Origin: NORP240 sp942492445
GTDB taxonomy: Bacteria; Pseudomonadota; Gammaproteobacteria; Pseudomonadales; Pseudohongiellaceae
DNA: 15,834 nt
NCBI GenBank assembly: GCA_942492445.1
Contig: CALOEW010000064.1
Location: 1 to 15,834 of the forward strand
Direction: 5' to 3'
The position numbers were made by a program, and so were the translations under genes. The notes beneath the pieces are model-generated. The model ran no database searches. It saw nothing but the letters and a program-made list of their open reading frames with translations, and had not been told where the DNA came from. The number at the start of each line of letters is the position of its first letter. The stretch's first letter is position 1. Below are positions 1-7,679 of the stretch, piece after piece.

Positions 1-1297
1 TGATAGAAAATCAGTATTTGACAGCCGACAAGGTTGGTAAAGCACTGAAGAGTTCTTATTGAAGAGCTCTGGGCCAAGTATATTGAGTCGTTACACCTTA
101 TAACGCAGTTGTCTCAGTACACCATGGATGTGCTTCGTAGCCGCATGATAGATATCTTGCGCCAAGCCGATCGGCATGACCGATTGCGCGTCTTATACCC
201 GCGCATACCGCATGCCGATGAAGATCATGCGTTGAACGTACATTCAAGTGATGATTATCGACAACAAGATAGTTCGCATTGGCTCGTCTAATCTTAACAA
301 TCGCTCCATGGGGCTGGATACCGAGTGTGATTTGACGCTGGTGACTGATTCTAAAGAGAATCGAGAGCATGCCCGTGCGTTTCTCAACCGCCTCCTTGCA
401 GAACACCTTGCTGCGAATTCCAAGGAGCTGGAAGCTTAAAAACACGGTGAGTTGGTCAAAGTGATTGAAGAGTTACGGAGGAGCGGACTTTGATAACTCT
501 TAATCCGGAGATTTCCGAGCAGGTTAAAAGAAATGTGCCGGACAAGGCCCTGGTTGATCCAGAAGCACCAGTGGATGCGGAACGTTTGCGTGAGATACTT
601 GTCCCGGAAGAGGTGCGAAAAATGGCAGCGGGCAGATTCATGCTGGGCGGCCTTGTACTGTTTTTTGTGTTAGCGCTGTTCGTGATTTGGCGTTGGACAC
701 CTCTATCAGAGTGGATCGAGGTAGGCAAGCTGGTCAAAGAATTGGAAGGGCTGAATTCAACACTTTACGGGCCAGCGATTGCCGTGGCGACAGTCACATT
801 CGGTGGCCTGATCGCGATTCCCATTACTTTGCTCATAGTGGCAACGATGCTGGTGTTTGGTAGTATAGAGGGTGCTGCGTATGGCGTACTTGGCTCCGTA
901 TCTGGCGCAGTGTTGGGCTATGTCGCGGGACAATCACTTGGCCAGGAAATTATTCGTAAAATAGCAGGAGAAAAAGCTGAACCAGGTCAGCAAACGGCTA
1001 CCGAAACAGGGCATTATGAATGTGGCGATTGTACGACTGATCCCCATAGCACCTTTCGTAATTATCAATATAGTGGCTGGTGCTTCGCACATCAACCTGC
1101 GGGATTTTACTCTGGGATCATTGATCGGGTTGATTCCCGGAACGGTCGCATTGGCTATACTCACAGATGGTGTGATTCGAGCCGCTTCAGAACCCAGTGC
1201 CTATCACCTGCTCCTTGTGGGACTTCTTCTTGCCGCATTGGGAGTCGTCACCGTCGCGATGCGACACTGGCTATTAAAGTTTAATAATCGTCTCTAG
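1..1297 (+). pseudogene. Broken phospholipase D-like / VTT (DedA-type) fusion protein, 5' end outside window
   Basis: Reading across frames gives the C-terminal half of a PLD-superfamily domain followed by a VTT (SNARE-associated, TVP38/DedA-type) membrane domain. This fusion architecture is known in proteobacteria and probably acts in membrane lipid handling. PLD signatures are IENQYLTAD near position 3, NVHS at 235-246, then MIIDNKIVRIGSSNLNNRSM and DTECDL. The HKD lysine is lost at a frameshift near 247-252. A TAA at 437-439 interrupts the linker, whose reading (HGELVKVIEELRRSG) continues to a TGA at 491-493; the frame then shifts near 480-488 to the VTT segment. That segment has hydrophobic stretches around 640-700 and 770-960 and motifs GSIEGAAYGVLGS and APFVIINIVAGASHI. 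An extra A in the A5 run at 971-975 shifts the frame before the VTT end, which closes at TAG 1295-1297. A further shift near 60 is likely. At least four lesions make function very unlikely, unless they are sequencing errors. Confidence 0.85.
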
Positions 1298-1308
1298 CCT
1301 TTCCTGAT

Positions 1309-1997
1309 ATGCAATCCTCACTTAGGATGACCAGTTACAATGTTCATGGTTTGTAACGCGGAATGGGAAACATGATCCGTTTGAAGCACTGAGAGTCGTG
1401 AAGGATATCAGCGCTGACGTCGTTGCTTTGCAGGAAGCTTCTTCAATTGCCAGGGAGGGTAAAATGATTCTAGGAGATTTTGCCGAAGCCAATAGTTATC
1501 AATTGATCTTCGGACCGACATTCAGAATGAGGGGGGGAAATCGTGTATGGCAGCGCGATGTTGACACGCTGTGAAATATGCGAGGTTAAACTGCATGATA
1601 TCTCTCACCCGAAGGAGAACCTCGTGGAGTGATTGAGCCTGTCTTTGAATTTCGTGGGCAGAAATGGCGGTTGCTAGCGACGCACCTGGGGCTCAGTCCT
1701 TATGAAAGACGGCAGCAGGTTAAACACTTACTTCAATTGATAACATTGAGCGAATATTCTCGCACAGTTCTGATGGGCGATCTGAATGAGTGGTTTACCT
1801 TGGGGCGCCCCTGCGCTGGTTGAGGTCCTACTTTCAAATAGGACATGCAAGAGCAACATTCCCTGCGGGTTGGCCAGTATTTGCCCTTGATCGCATTTGG
1901 GTACATCAGTGAGAGGATCGCTCTATCGAACGTTATTAAGACGACAAAAAGCCGGATTGCATCCGATCACCTGCCTATTGTGACCGAAATTTCCTAG
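1309..1997 (+). pseudogene. Broken endonuclease/exonuclease/phosphatase (EEP) family gene
   Basis: This is a decayed DNase I-like EEP-fold hydrolase gene lying directly after the PLD/VTT pseudogene, an arrangement seen in intact form in other proteobacteria. A likely start at 1309 reads MQSSLRMTSYNVHG and then meets TAA at 1354-1356. The reading resumes in another frame as GKHDPFEALRVV, ADVVALQEAS and FGPTF. It switches again at a G7 run (1531-1537) to VYGSAMLTRCEICEVKLHDIS. Another switch near 1617-1622 leads to IEPVFEFRGQKWRLLATHLGL and TVLMGDLNEW. A shift near 1800-1812 gives LRWLRSYFQIGHARATFP and LDRIWVH, and a last switch gives SDHLPIVTEIS with TAG at 1995-1997. The family landmarks (SYNxH, ALQE, HLGL, GDLN, SDHLP) occur in the correct order, so the family call is firm. 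Four or more frame changes plus an in-frame stop mark it as non-functional. Confidence 0.8.
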
Positions 1998-2675
1998 AAA
2001 ATGTGTGTCCAACGACAACGCGCTGATTGCCGATTGGCAGTTGCGACTTACCTATGCTAACAGCACCTGGGGATTTGGTTTGTGTTTTTGTATCTACGCG
2101 AATGTGCAAGGCTTCCTTTCAACCACAAACGCGTTTACCGAATTTACAGGGGGTTAGAGCTGATGCCTGGAATGCGGAATAGTCCTGGACCAGGATATTT
2201 GTTGTGAGAGAGGTGCGCAAAATGAAAGATTGGGCTTAATTTTGCTAGTAGGGTGATGGATTTAGCATTTCGCCACTGATAGATCAATTTGAAACTCGAT
2301 TAGTCGTTCTAACGAATAAAAGCAGATAAGAATGCAGCTACTTACTGACCGCGATTGAACCACCGAATCAGATATCCTTCAATGCCGAGTCGGTCGTCCA
2401 TGAGAGCGGATGCATTTGATCAATTTATAAGAGACGAAGTTTACAGGCAGGCGCAAAGCTCTGGCTCATCCCCGTGATTAACTTTTCTGCCAGTTACGAC
2501 CATGTGAAGGAAAGGGCTTGCAGTCAGCACCGCGATAGTCGAGCCGCAGCTATAATTCCCGGAACGCCACCGATCTTTGGCTTGGAATCATCCGTAAGGA
2601 AGATGCATATCCATGCTACCCTCAATCCATCGCAGGGGGAATCTTCATTGGTATTGATCGGATCAGCCATAGCGT
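1998..2675. other. Gene-free stretch between decayed genes
   Basis: About 680 bases with no convincing gene on either strand. The sequence is more AT-rich than the flanks, and short frames here have no ribosome binding site or recognisable motif. It lies between the 3' ends of two convergent broken genes (EEP on plus, unknown membrane protein on minus), so it may hold further, unrecognisable remnants. No insertion-sequence ends or tRNA-like cloverleaf were seen. Confidence 0.5.
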
Positions 2676-4497
2676 TCAGTGAACGAAGAAGGGTTCAAAC
2701 TGCCCCACCTGCAGCGCCGCGTTGAATCGCTCGGCGATTGTCGCGACGAGGGATGTGTCCTGCCCCGGGCTCATCCAGATTCCAACATACGCTTCGCTGC
2801 TGTTGAAGCTGATCGACACTGTTGCTTCGCTGATTCGCACTTCCCAGGCAGAGTCTGTCTCGCCATGCGCTATGGCCCAGGCGTCAAACTCGGCTTCCGG
2901 GAAACCGATTACCGCCGGCCGAAGCTCGGGTAACGCTCCCGGGATGCGGTATTCCCGGTAGCTGCCCTGCTGGCTCAAGCGGCCGCGGCGGGGGAGTGGC
3001 ACGGCGTCGGGTCTCAGCATCAATAGATCGGCACCCGTCGGGCCCGGGTTGCCAGGCGAAGTAGTTCGCTATACAGGCCGGGTCCAGCGGGTCGATATCG
3101 GTCAGCCGGGTATGCAGGCGGTCCACCGGAACCCGGAAGCGCGTATCAGTGTCCAGCCGGATAACGGAGAGCCTGTAGGCATCAGGGTCGGGCTCATTCG
3201 ATACGCACGAAACTGTTGCCATCGGGGGAAACCGTCAGCGGGGGAATGCGCTCGATCACGAAGCTCTGATTGTCGGGAGAAATGGTTCGCACCGCGCGGG
3301 TGCGCGTATCAACCGCTGCATCCTGAAAGCGATATGTGCCCAGGCACGGCAAAGTAATCCGTATCAAAACGGCCGCCCGGTGACCGCCAGTCACGGGTGC
3401 GATAGTACGGGGCAGTGTCCTCGGTAAGCGGTGAGGCGCGGAGACTGTCAGCGCTTACGCCCACCTCGCTGGTCTTGACCTCGTCGCCTTCTTCCCACAC
3501 CAGGTAGATCAGGCCTTGGCCGGGTGAGTCGTCGACCAGCACCAGCAGTGCAGGCTTGTTACCGGCCAGGGCGGCCACGGCGTTCACCTGTCCGGCGCGA
3601 CCTGCGCCTGCTGCCGCAGCACCAGTGGAGTCGATGATCAACGGCTGGCCGTGATAACGGAATTGGAATCGCCCATTGGCACGCATGGCCCTCGGCTGGT
3701 CGGCAAACCGGGTTCACTGAAACCCCGGGCGATGGTATCTTCCAAAAGGTCCCCAGGTTTGTGTGCGGATGGCCAGGTTGCGTGGCACCACGCGCGGAAA
3801 CGGTAGCGAAAGCCTTCAGGTAACGCTGGCGCACCCTCGCGGGATTGCGGCAACCACTTACTCCAGGCGAGAAACTCTTTACCTGGATGGCCCGGTAGTG
3901 GAAGCTCCCAGCCTGTATCGACAACACCTTCGGGCTGGACATAAAGGATGCGGGCACCGCGGCCGGTGAACAATTCCACAGCGCCCGGCACTACCCACGC
4001 GCCGTCTTCGAGCCTGGCGTCCTCGCGCCACAGTGGCCCGGTTACACTGGCTCGCTGGGTGCGGTTGATTGTGGAACCGAGGTGTAATGACCATTCGCCG
4101 GTTGGCGCTGCAGCGGCGGGAATGCGCCCCGGGGGCCAGCGGATCCCTCCACGGCCAGGTGCAGGGTATCGCCATCGAGTTTCGGTGGTATGTCCGCCAG
4201 CAGGCGCGCCGTGCCGCTGATAACCAGCGACAGGCCTGCGACAATAGCATCCGAGGTACCCAGTGCCCTGAAACACCCCTTGCCGGCGGCGCTTGTCACA
4301 AAGCGGCTGACGACTATCCCCAGGGCCAGGCCAGCCAGAAATCCCAATAACGCCATGCCGACTATGAAATAACCAGAGGCCCCTTCGAACGAGGACATCT
4401 GGTACCAGTCGGCATAAAGGCTGGCAATCCAGCCGGCCAGCACACATGCCAGCAGGGCTGTGATCAATCCGACAACCATGGACGCGGTCCAGCCCAT
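2676..4497 (-). pseudogene. Frameshifted gene for an unrecognised membrane-anchored protein of about 605 aa
   Basis: I do not recognise the family. A continuous-looking protein appears on the minus strand only if the frame changes about five times. The most likely start is ATG at 4495-4497 (MGWTASMVVGLITALLACV) with GAGG about 11 bases upstream. The N-terminus has about three hydrophobic segments, including GYFIVGMALLGFLAGLALG. A soluble, tryptophan- and proline-rich portion follows, with WREDARLEDGAWVVPGAVEL and GFRYRFR, then a beta-rich part with ALLVLVDDS, YLVWEEGDEV, SPDGNSFVRIE and DAYRLSVIRLDTDTRFRV. It ends ATIAERFNAALQ and FEPFFVH, stop at 2676-2678. Frame switches lie near 4141, 3800, 3339-3341 (C3 run), 3198 and 3031-3034. 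A TGA interrupts the best reading at 3714-3716, probably a former Trp codon. It lies downstream of the SnoaL-like gene and probably shared its transcript. Either a recent pseudogene or a set of indel errors. Confidence 0.65.
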
Positions 4498-4611
4498 CAG
4501 AGACAACCCTCGAACCTGTCGATTCCGGGCGGGGGCCGCCAGGGAGGCAGATTAACACTCGGCCGATAGTCTGGTGAGTCCCTTGCAGTCCCTCAGCCCG
4601 TTCGATTTTAC

Positions 4612-5076
4612 CTATTGGCTCGCTGGTGGATCGATCTGCACCTGGCGTGACTTGAAGCGCCAACCGGTTGAAGTGCGCACCAGGGTATCCTGGTAGGCGC
4701 CTGTCACCGAGATGGATTGGGGGCGCGTGCCCACATTCCAGAGGATGAGATAGGCAACCCCGGCGGCGCCGTCGGCAGTGGGCGTGATGTGGATGTTGCT
4801 GTTCCAGTGACGGGTGTTGAGGTTCGAGGCGTGAAACTGGTCGGCGAACCCTACCAGGGCTGCACGCCCTTCGAAGCCGTTAAACCTGCCGTCCGGAGTG
4901 AAAGTGTCGGCCCAGGCCTCCGAGTCTCCTGCATCGAGCACCAGGTTGTAGTGGGCGTAAAGGTTGTGGATCTCGACATAGTCGTCGGCCGAAAGAGAGT
5001 TCTGCGCCTGCACTGCCGCCGCGGGAATCAGCATGAGTGCCGCGGTCAGTGATAGCGTGCGGAATTTCTGTAACAT
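4612..5076 (-). CDS. Exported SnoaL-like (NTF2-fold) protein
   Basis: A 154-residue protein with a Sec signal peptide (residues 1-25, hydrophobic core LTAALMLIPAAA, likely cleavage after AVQAQ). The mature part fits the SnoaL-like family of the NTF2 fold: DYVEIHNLYAHYNLVLDAGD, EAWADTFTPDGRFNGFEGR, TRHWNSNIHITPT and a closing beta segment TGWRFKSRQVQID. Members are small cone-shaped barrels that act as isomerases, cyclases or dehydratases, or have no known activity, so a specific reaction cannot be given. The start at 5076 is chosen because GGAG lies eight bases upstream and the signal peptide begins there; an in-frame upstream extension lacks both features. Export to the periplasm is unusual enough to note. 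The broken membrane-protein gene lies 114 bases downstream on the same strand and may have been co-transcribed. Confidence 0.85.
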   Translation of the reverse strand: MLQKFRTLSLTAALMLIPAAAVQAQNSLSADDYVEIHNLYAHYNLVLDAGDSEAWADTFTPDGRFNGFEGRAALVGFADQFHASNLNTRHWNSNIHITPTADGAAGVAYLILWNVGTRPQSISVTGAYQDTLVRTSTGWRFKSRQVQIDPPASQ

Positions 5077-5292
5077 CGTTGTCTCCGGGGTGTTTGCAGG
5101 AAGCTCAGAAGGTATCCCTGCAGGCAGGAATTGTCCAGCATGGTGAACCGCAGTGCTGTTGTTCTGCGGAGAAAACTGCCCCGGCGGGAGGGCAAATGCA
5201 CCTGAATTTGACCCGGCAGTGCTCAATTATCCTGGCGCCGAAAAACCAGCCTATCGTTTACCATGCCGCGGCTATTCAGCGCTGGAGTTTTC

Positions 5293-5460
5293 ATGCCGTT
5301 TGTTGATCATCTTGAATCGATCTCCGTGCTGCCAAAAAAACGCCTTCTATTGGCAGGCCGGTTCGCCACCAGGGAGTTCGAATACAAGATGCTTCAGCGA
5401 GGTATTGACGCGCGAGGACTGTCGGTTTCCTCGGGAGCCGTCGTCTACCCGTATTGGTGA
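5293..5460 (+). CDS. Possible small protein, 55 aa, unknown
   Basis: A short frame starting MPFVDHLESISVLPKKRLLLAG and ending GLSVSSGAVVYPYW. The ATG at 5293 has GGAG at 5284-5287, a good spacing. The composition (several Leu, Lys and Arg, one DARG segment, no clear membrane helix) looks coding rather than random, but no family is recognised. It lies 148 bases upstream of the ompW-type gene on the same strand. It could also be the 3' remnant of a longer lost gene or a chance frame. Confidence 0.3.
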   Translation: MPFVDHLESISVLPKKRLLLAGRFATREFEYKMLQRGIDARGLSVSSGAVVYPYW

Positions 5461-5607
5461 ATCTGTGAACGTTACGACTGTTTACAGTGCTTGATCAAAG
5501 CCACGCACCAGCTGTCAGGATTACGTAAATCTACCCTGATTCACATCAATACGCCGGGCTTACTTCTCTTCTATCCTTGCGTCAGACCCATGGATAAGGA
5601 GAGAAAA

Positions 5608-6300
5608 ATGCCCCGATCAACCGTTGCTGCCGCTGCAGCAGTTCTACTGGCAGTTTCACTGTCCACGCCAACTGCGTCTGCCCACGAGGCCGGTGACTGG
5701 ATCCTGCGAGTAGGCGCCACTCGAGTGGGTCCAGACGAAAGCAGCAGTCTTGTTTCCACCACCGCCACAGGGCCTCTGCCGGGAACCGAGGTTAAGGTAG
5801 GCGATAACACTCAGGTCGGTGTGAACCTGGTTTACATGTGGACCGATTCGATCGGTATAGAGGTGTTGGCTGCAACCCCGTTCGATCACGACCTGACGGT
5901 AACCGGTCTTGATGCCTACGGGTTTGATACCCGAAAACTGGGCAGCACCAAGCATCTGCCGCCGACCCTGACGGCCAATTACTATTTCCTGGCTCCCCAG
6001 TCTGCAATCCGTCCCTATGTGGGTGTTGGCATCAACTACACGACGTTCTTCAGCGAGTCTCTGCGCAGCTTCCCGGAAAGTGAGCTGGGTGCACACGGCC
6101 TTGAACTGGAAGACTCCGTGGGGCTTGCCTGGCGGGGTGGTGTGGACTGGGAACTGAATCAAAACTGGCTGCTGAATGCCTCGTTCTGGAAAATTGATCT
6201 GGAAACCGATGCCCGATTTGATTCAGATCTGGGCAGGGTCAAGGTCAATGTAGATGTGGATCCGTGGGTATTTATGCTGTCCCTGGGTTATCTTTTCTAA
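5608..6300 (+). CDS. ompW: OmpW-family outer-membrane beta-barrel protein
   Basis: A 230-residue outer-membrane protein of the OmpW family, eight-stranded barrels that form a narrow channel for small hydrophobic compounds and are often linked to stress or oxygen response. The signal peptide is residues 1-25 (VAAAAAVLLAVSLSTPTASA). The mature N-terminus HEAGDWILRVGATRVGPDESS is typical of the family, as are TQVGVNLVYMWTDSIGIEVLAATPF, LPPTLTANYYF and IRPYVGVGINYTTFF. The last residues PWVFMLSLGYLF end in Phe, the usual barrel-assembly signal. ATG 5608 is preceded by AAGGAGAG seven to thirteen bases upstream; a longer upstream frame lacks both a ribosome site and a signal sequence at its start. 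It appears to be a single-gene unit: the neighbouring arsR has its own promoter more than 400 bases on. Confidence 0.92.
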   Translation: MPRSTVAAAAAVLLAVSLSTPTASAHEAGDWILRVGATRVGPDESSSLVSTTATGPLPGTEVKVGDNTQVGVNLVYMWTDSIGIEVLAATPFDHDLTVTGLDAYGFDTRKLGSTKHLPPTLTANYYFLAPQSAIRPYVGVGINYTTFFSESLRSFPESELGAHGLELEDSVGLAWRGGVDWELNQNWLLNASFWKIDLETDARFDSDLGRVKVNVDVDPWVFMLSLGYLF

Positions 6301-6688
6301 CTTATCGTAACCGGGCTGATTTCCGTTCCTCTCGAAGTCATCTGTTCTGATAACCGCAGAGGGCTGGAAGGCGGAAATCATTCCTGGGTAGACCGTAGCT
6401 TATTCATCCACAGGTCTCTTTAGCAGGCTGTTGAAAAACTATTACGCTCATCACGTTCTCAACAGCCTGTTTGTCGGTCCAAAGAAGCCCTGTCCTCCTG
6501 CCACAAAATCGGCAGTTCTGGAAACTGTTAGAAAGCAATGAATCAGAGTGAACAGGCCCTAGCTTGAAATGCTCAACTCCTTCTCGGGGTTTCACTTTAT
6601 CGTTCTTGGTGGGTGCGTACAGTGGAGGCTTTACAGTGTTTCGTTTTCAGCAAGGTAATGGGGATGGCGCCAGTTGATAAAAAAACTT
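6301..6688. other. Intergenic region between ompW-type gene and arsR
   Basis: About 390 bases with no supported gene. Short frames exist on the minus strand but none has a start context or recognisable motif. The segment contains the 11-bp inverted repeat at 6424-6469, which may be an insertion-sequence end remnant or the ompW terminator. It also has a loose dyad (GATTTCCG near 6319 and CGGAAATC near 6373) soon after the ompW stop. Confidence 0.5.
6424..6469. repeat. Inverted repeat resembling paired insertion-sequence ends
   Basis: CAGGCTGTTGA at 6424-6434 is the exact reverse complement of TCAACAGCCTG at 6459-6469. The similarity extends inward imperfectly (GAAAAAC against GTTCTC). TTTGT follows on the plus strand, so it could serve as a weak terminator for the ompW-type gene. 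Ends of the form CAGGCTGTTGAAAA are, from memory, common in bacterial insertion sequences, which suggests a solo end or MITE-like remnant. No transposase is visible beside it. Confidence 0.45.
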
Positions 6689-6717
6689 TTGACTTGGATT
6701 GATCTGTCGAATATTCT
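6689..6717 (+). promoter_or_regulatory. Predicted sigma-70 promoter of the arsenic operon
   Basis: TTGACT at 6689-6694 (five of six bases of the -35 consensus) is separated by 17 bases from TATTCT at 6712-6717 (four of six of the -10 consensus). Transcription would then begin at about 6724, which is the arsR ATG itself. This implies a leaderless or nearly leaderless transcript, in line with the lack of a Shine-Dalgarno sequence before arsR. Confidence 0.6.
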
Positions 6718-6722
6718 CGACA
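6705..6722. promoter_or_regulatory. Probable ArsR operator dyad
   Basis: TGTCGA-ATATTC-TCGACA is a perfect 6-bp inverted repeat with a 6-bp centre. It covers the predicted -10 element and ends one base before the arsR ATG. ArsR/SmtB repressors classically bind AT-rich imperfect dyads across their own promoter, so occupancy here would block RNA polymerase until As(III) releases the repressor. Confidence 0.6.
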
Positions 6723-6723
6723 T

Positions 6724-7059
6724 ATGGACATTAAGCAGGCAACAAGAGCGCTCGCCGCTCTGTCCCAGGAAACCCGCCTGGGGACTTTCCGGTTATTGGT
6801 TCGCATCGGTGCTGAGGGCATGGCGGCGGGAGAAATCGCCCGCACCCTGGTCATTCCCCACAACACCCTGTCAACTCATCTTTCGATTCTCGTGAACGCC
6901 GGGCTCGTTGTGTCGCGGCGGGAGGGGCGTTCAATCGTCTACCGCGTTAATTTCGACGGCACACGAGACCTGCTGTCATTCCTGGTAGAGGATTGCTGCC
7001 AGGGGCGGCCCGAAGTCTGTGCTCCCGTCCTCGACAGCGTGTTGCCGGGGTGTTGTTGA
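6724..7059 (+). CDS. arsR: ArsR-family arsenite-responsive repressor
   Basis: A 111-residue ArsR/SmtB winged-helix repressor, usual length for the family. Residues 6-30 form the first helices (ATRALAALSQETRLGTFRLLV). The recognition helix lies around residues 36-60 (GEIARTLVIPHNTLSTHLSIL), followed by the wing VVSRREGRSIVYRV. The classical ELCVCDL arsenite site in the recognition helix is absent. Instead C91, C92 and C99 (CC-x6-C), plus C110 and C111 at the terminus, probably form the As(III)/Sb(III) site, as in the Acidithiobacillus ferrooxidans-type ArsR with its C-terminal CC-x5-C. ATG 6724 begins the conserved first helix and has no ribosome binding site, in agreement with a leaderless transcript from the promoter at 6689-6717. 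It is first in the operon with arsC and acr3. Confidence 0.92.
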   Translation: MDIKQATRALAALSQETRLGTFRLLVRIGAEGMAAGEIARTLVIPHNTLSTHLSILVNAGLVVSRREGRSIVYRVNFDGTRDLLSFLVEDCCQGRPEVCAPVLDSVLPGCC

Positions 7060-7250
7060 CCGAACCATGGAAATGGTAGTGGAGCGGAGGCGTTGAAGGG
7101 ACTGTCGGTCAGGCGTTTAACCGGCAATCCTCCTGCGAAGGTGGCCGTGCTTTTCCCCTGTGTCCGGTGCCCGGCCGACGCCTTCACTGGCGAAAAGCGC
7201 GAACCGGATTGCACCCCGCATCCCGGCGGTTTTTTACCTTAAGGTTAACA
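7060..7250 (+). other. arsR-arsC spacer, with a possible 49-aa frame
   Basis: The spacer is unusually long for an ars operon (191 bases). A TTG-started frame at 7093-7242 has GGAG just upstream and encodes about 49 residues, with CVRC in the middle and no recognised family. A GC-rich segment followed by T6 at 7230-7235 could form a weak intra-operon attenuator, but the possible stem is only about five pairs with a long loop. ACCTTAAGGT just before the arsC start is a 10-bp palindrome that contains the arsC ribosome site (AAGG). Confidence 0.3.
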
Positions 7251-7679
7251 ATGACTGACAGCACAAAGAAACCCAATGTCCTGGTCCTGTGCACCGGAAA
7301 TTCCTGTCGTTCTATCATGGCTGAGGCGCTGATCAATCAACTGGGCGAAGGGCGCTACAGGGCTGTGAGTGCCGGCAGTAAGCCTGCCGGTTACGTGCAT
7401 CCCAAATCCGTTGCCACGCTCGCACGCCACGGAATCGACCCCGGCGCTCCCCGCAGCAAGTCGTGGGACGAGTTTGAGGGGCAATCCTTCGATCTGGTGA
7501 TCACCGTCTGTGATCAGGCGGCGAACGAAAGCTGTCCGTTATTCTCCGGGGCCTGGCGGAAGCTGCATTGGAGCACGCCGGACCCGGCACCTGCGGAAGG
7601 CGGGGAGGGCGAAATTGATGCCGCCTTCGACCGGGCTTTCGAATTACTGCGTCAAAGGATAACCGGAGAGCTGCTGTGA
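7251..7679 (+). CDS. arsC: Arsenate reductase, thioredoxin-coupled low-molecular-weight phosphatase type
   Basis: A 142-residue ArsC of the low-molecular-weight tyrosine-phosphatase fold. It reduces arsenate to arsenite in the cytoplasm, so that arsenite can be exported. The P-loop is C14-TGNSC-R20 (CX5R) near the N-terminus, with C14 the nucleophile. The expected general-acid Asp is D111 in STPDP. The relay cysteines are C87 and C95 in ITVCDQAANESCP, spaced slightly wider than the C82/C89 pair of Staphylococcus aureus ArsC; thioredoxin would recycle them. ATG 7251 is chosen because the phosphatase-type N-terminus begins there (KKPNVLVLCTGNSCRS) with AAGG upstream; a longer in-frame extension is not family-like. 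The stop overlaps the acr3 start. Confidence 0.93.
   Translation: MTDSTKKPNVLVLCTGNSCRSIMAEALINQLGEGRYRAVSAGSKPAGYVHPKSVATLARHGIDPGAPRSKSWDEFEGQSFDLVITVCDQAANESCPLFSGAWRKLHWSTPDPAPAEGGEGEIDAAFDRAFELLRQRITGELL

Noticed and set aside
490..1284. 264-codon frame starting TTG as an intact VTT protein
   Set aside because: After 973 the translation loses all VTT character, while the true VTT continuation (IVRLIPIAPFVIINIVAGAS) is in the next frame. It is a fragment of the broken fusion.
3638..4663. 341-codon minus-strand frame taken as one gene
   Set aside because: Only its second half (from about 4140 downward) is protein-like. The first half is low-quality Arg/Gly/Cys-rich sequence antiparallel to the membrane-helix reading in another frame, so it is a segment of the frameshifted gene.
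5077..5226. N-terminal extension of the SnoaL-like gene
   Set aside because: The extension has no ribosome site and would bury the signal peptide 50 residues inside; GGAG and the signal sequence both point to 5076.
5300..5500. FNR-like half-sites (TTGAT) upstream of ompW
   Set aside because: TTGATCATCTTGAA and TTGATCAAAGCC each match only one half of TTGAT-N4-ATCAA, which is too weak to call, although ompW genes are FNR-controlled in some bacteria.
7202..7235. Terminator between arsR and arsC
   Set aside because: There is a T6 run, but the upstream sequence forms only about a 5-bp stem with a loop of about 20 bases, and a terminator here would cut the operon before its effector genes.
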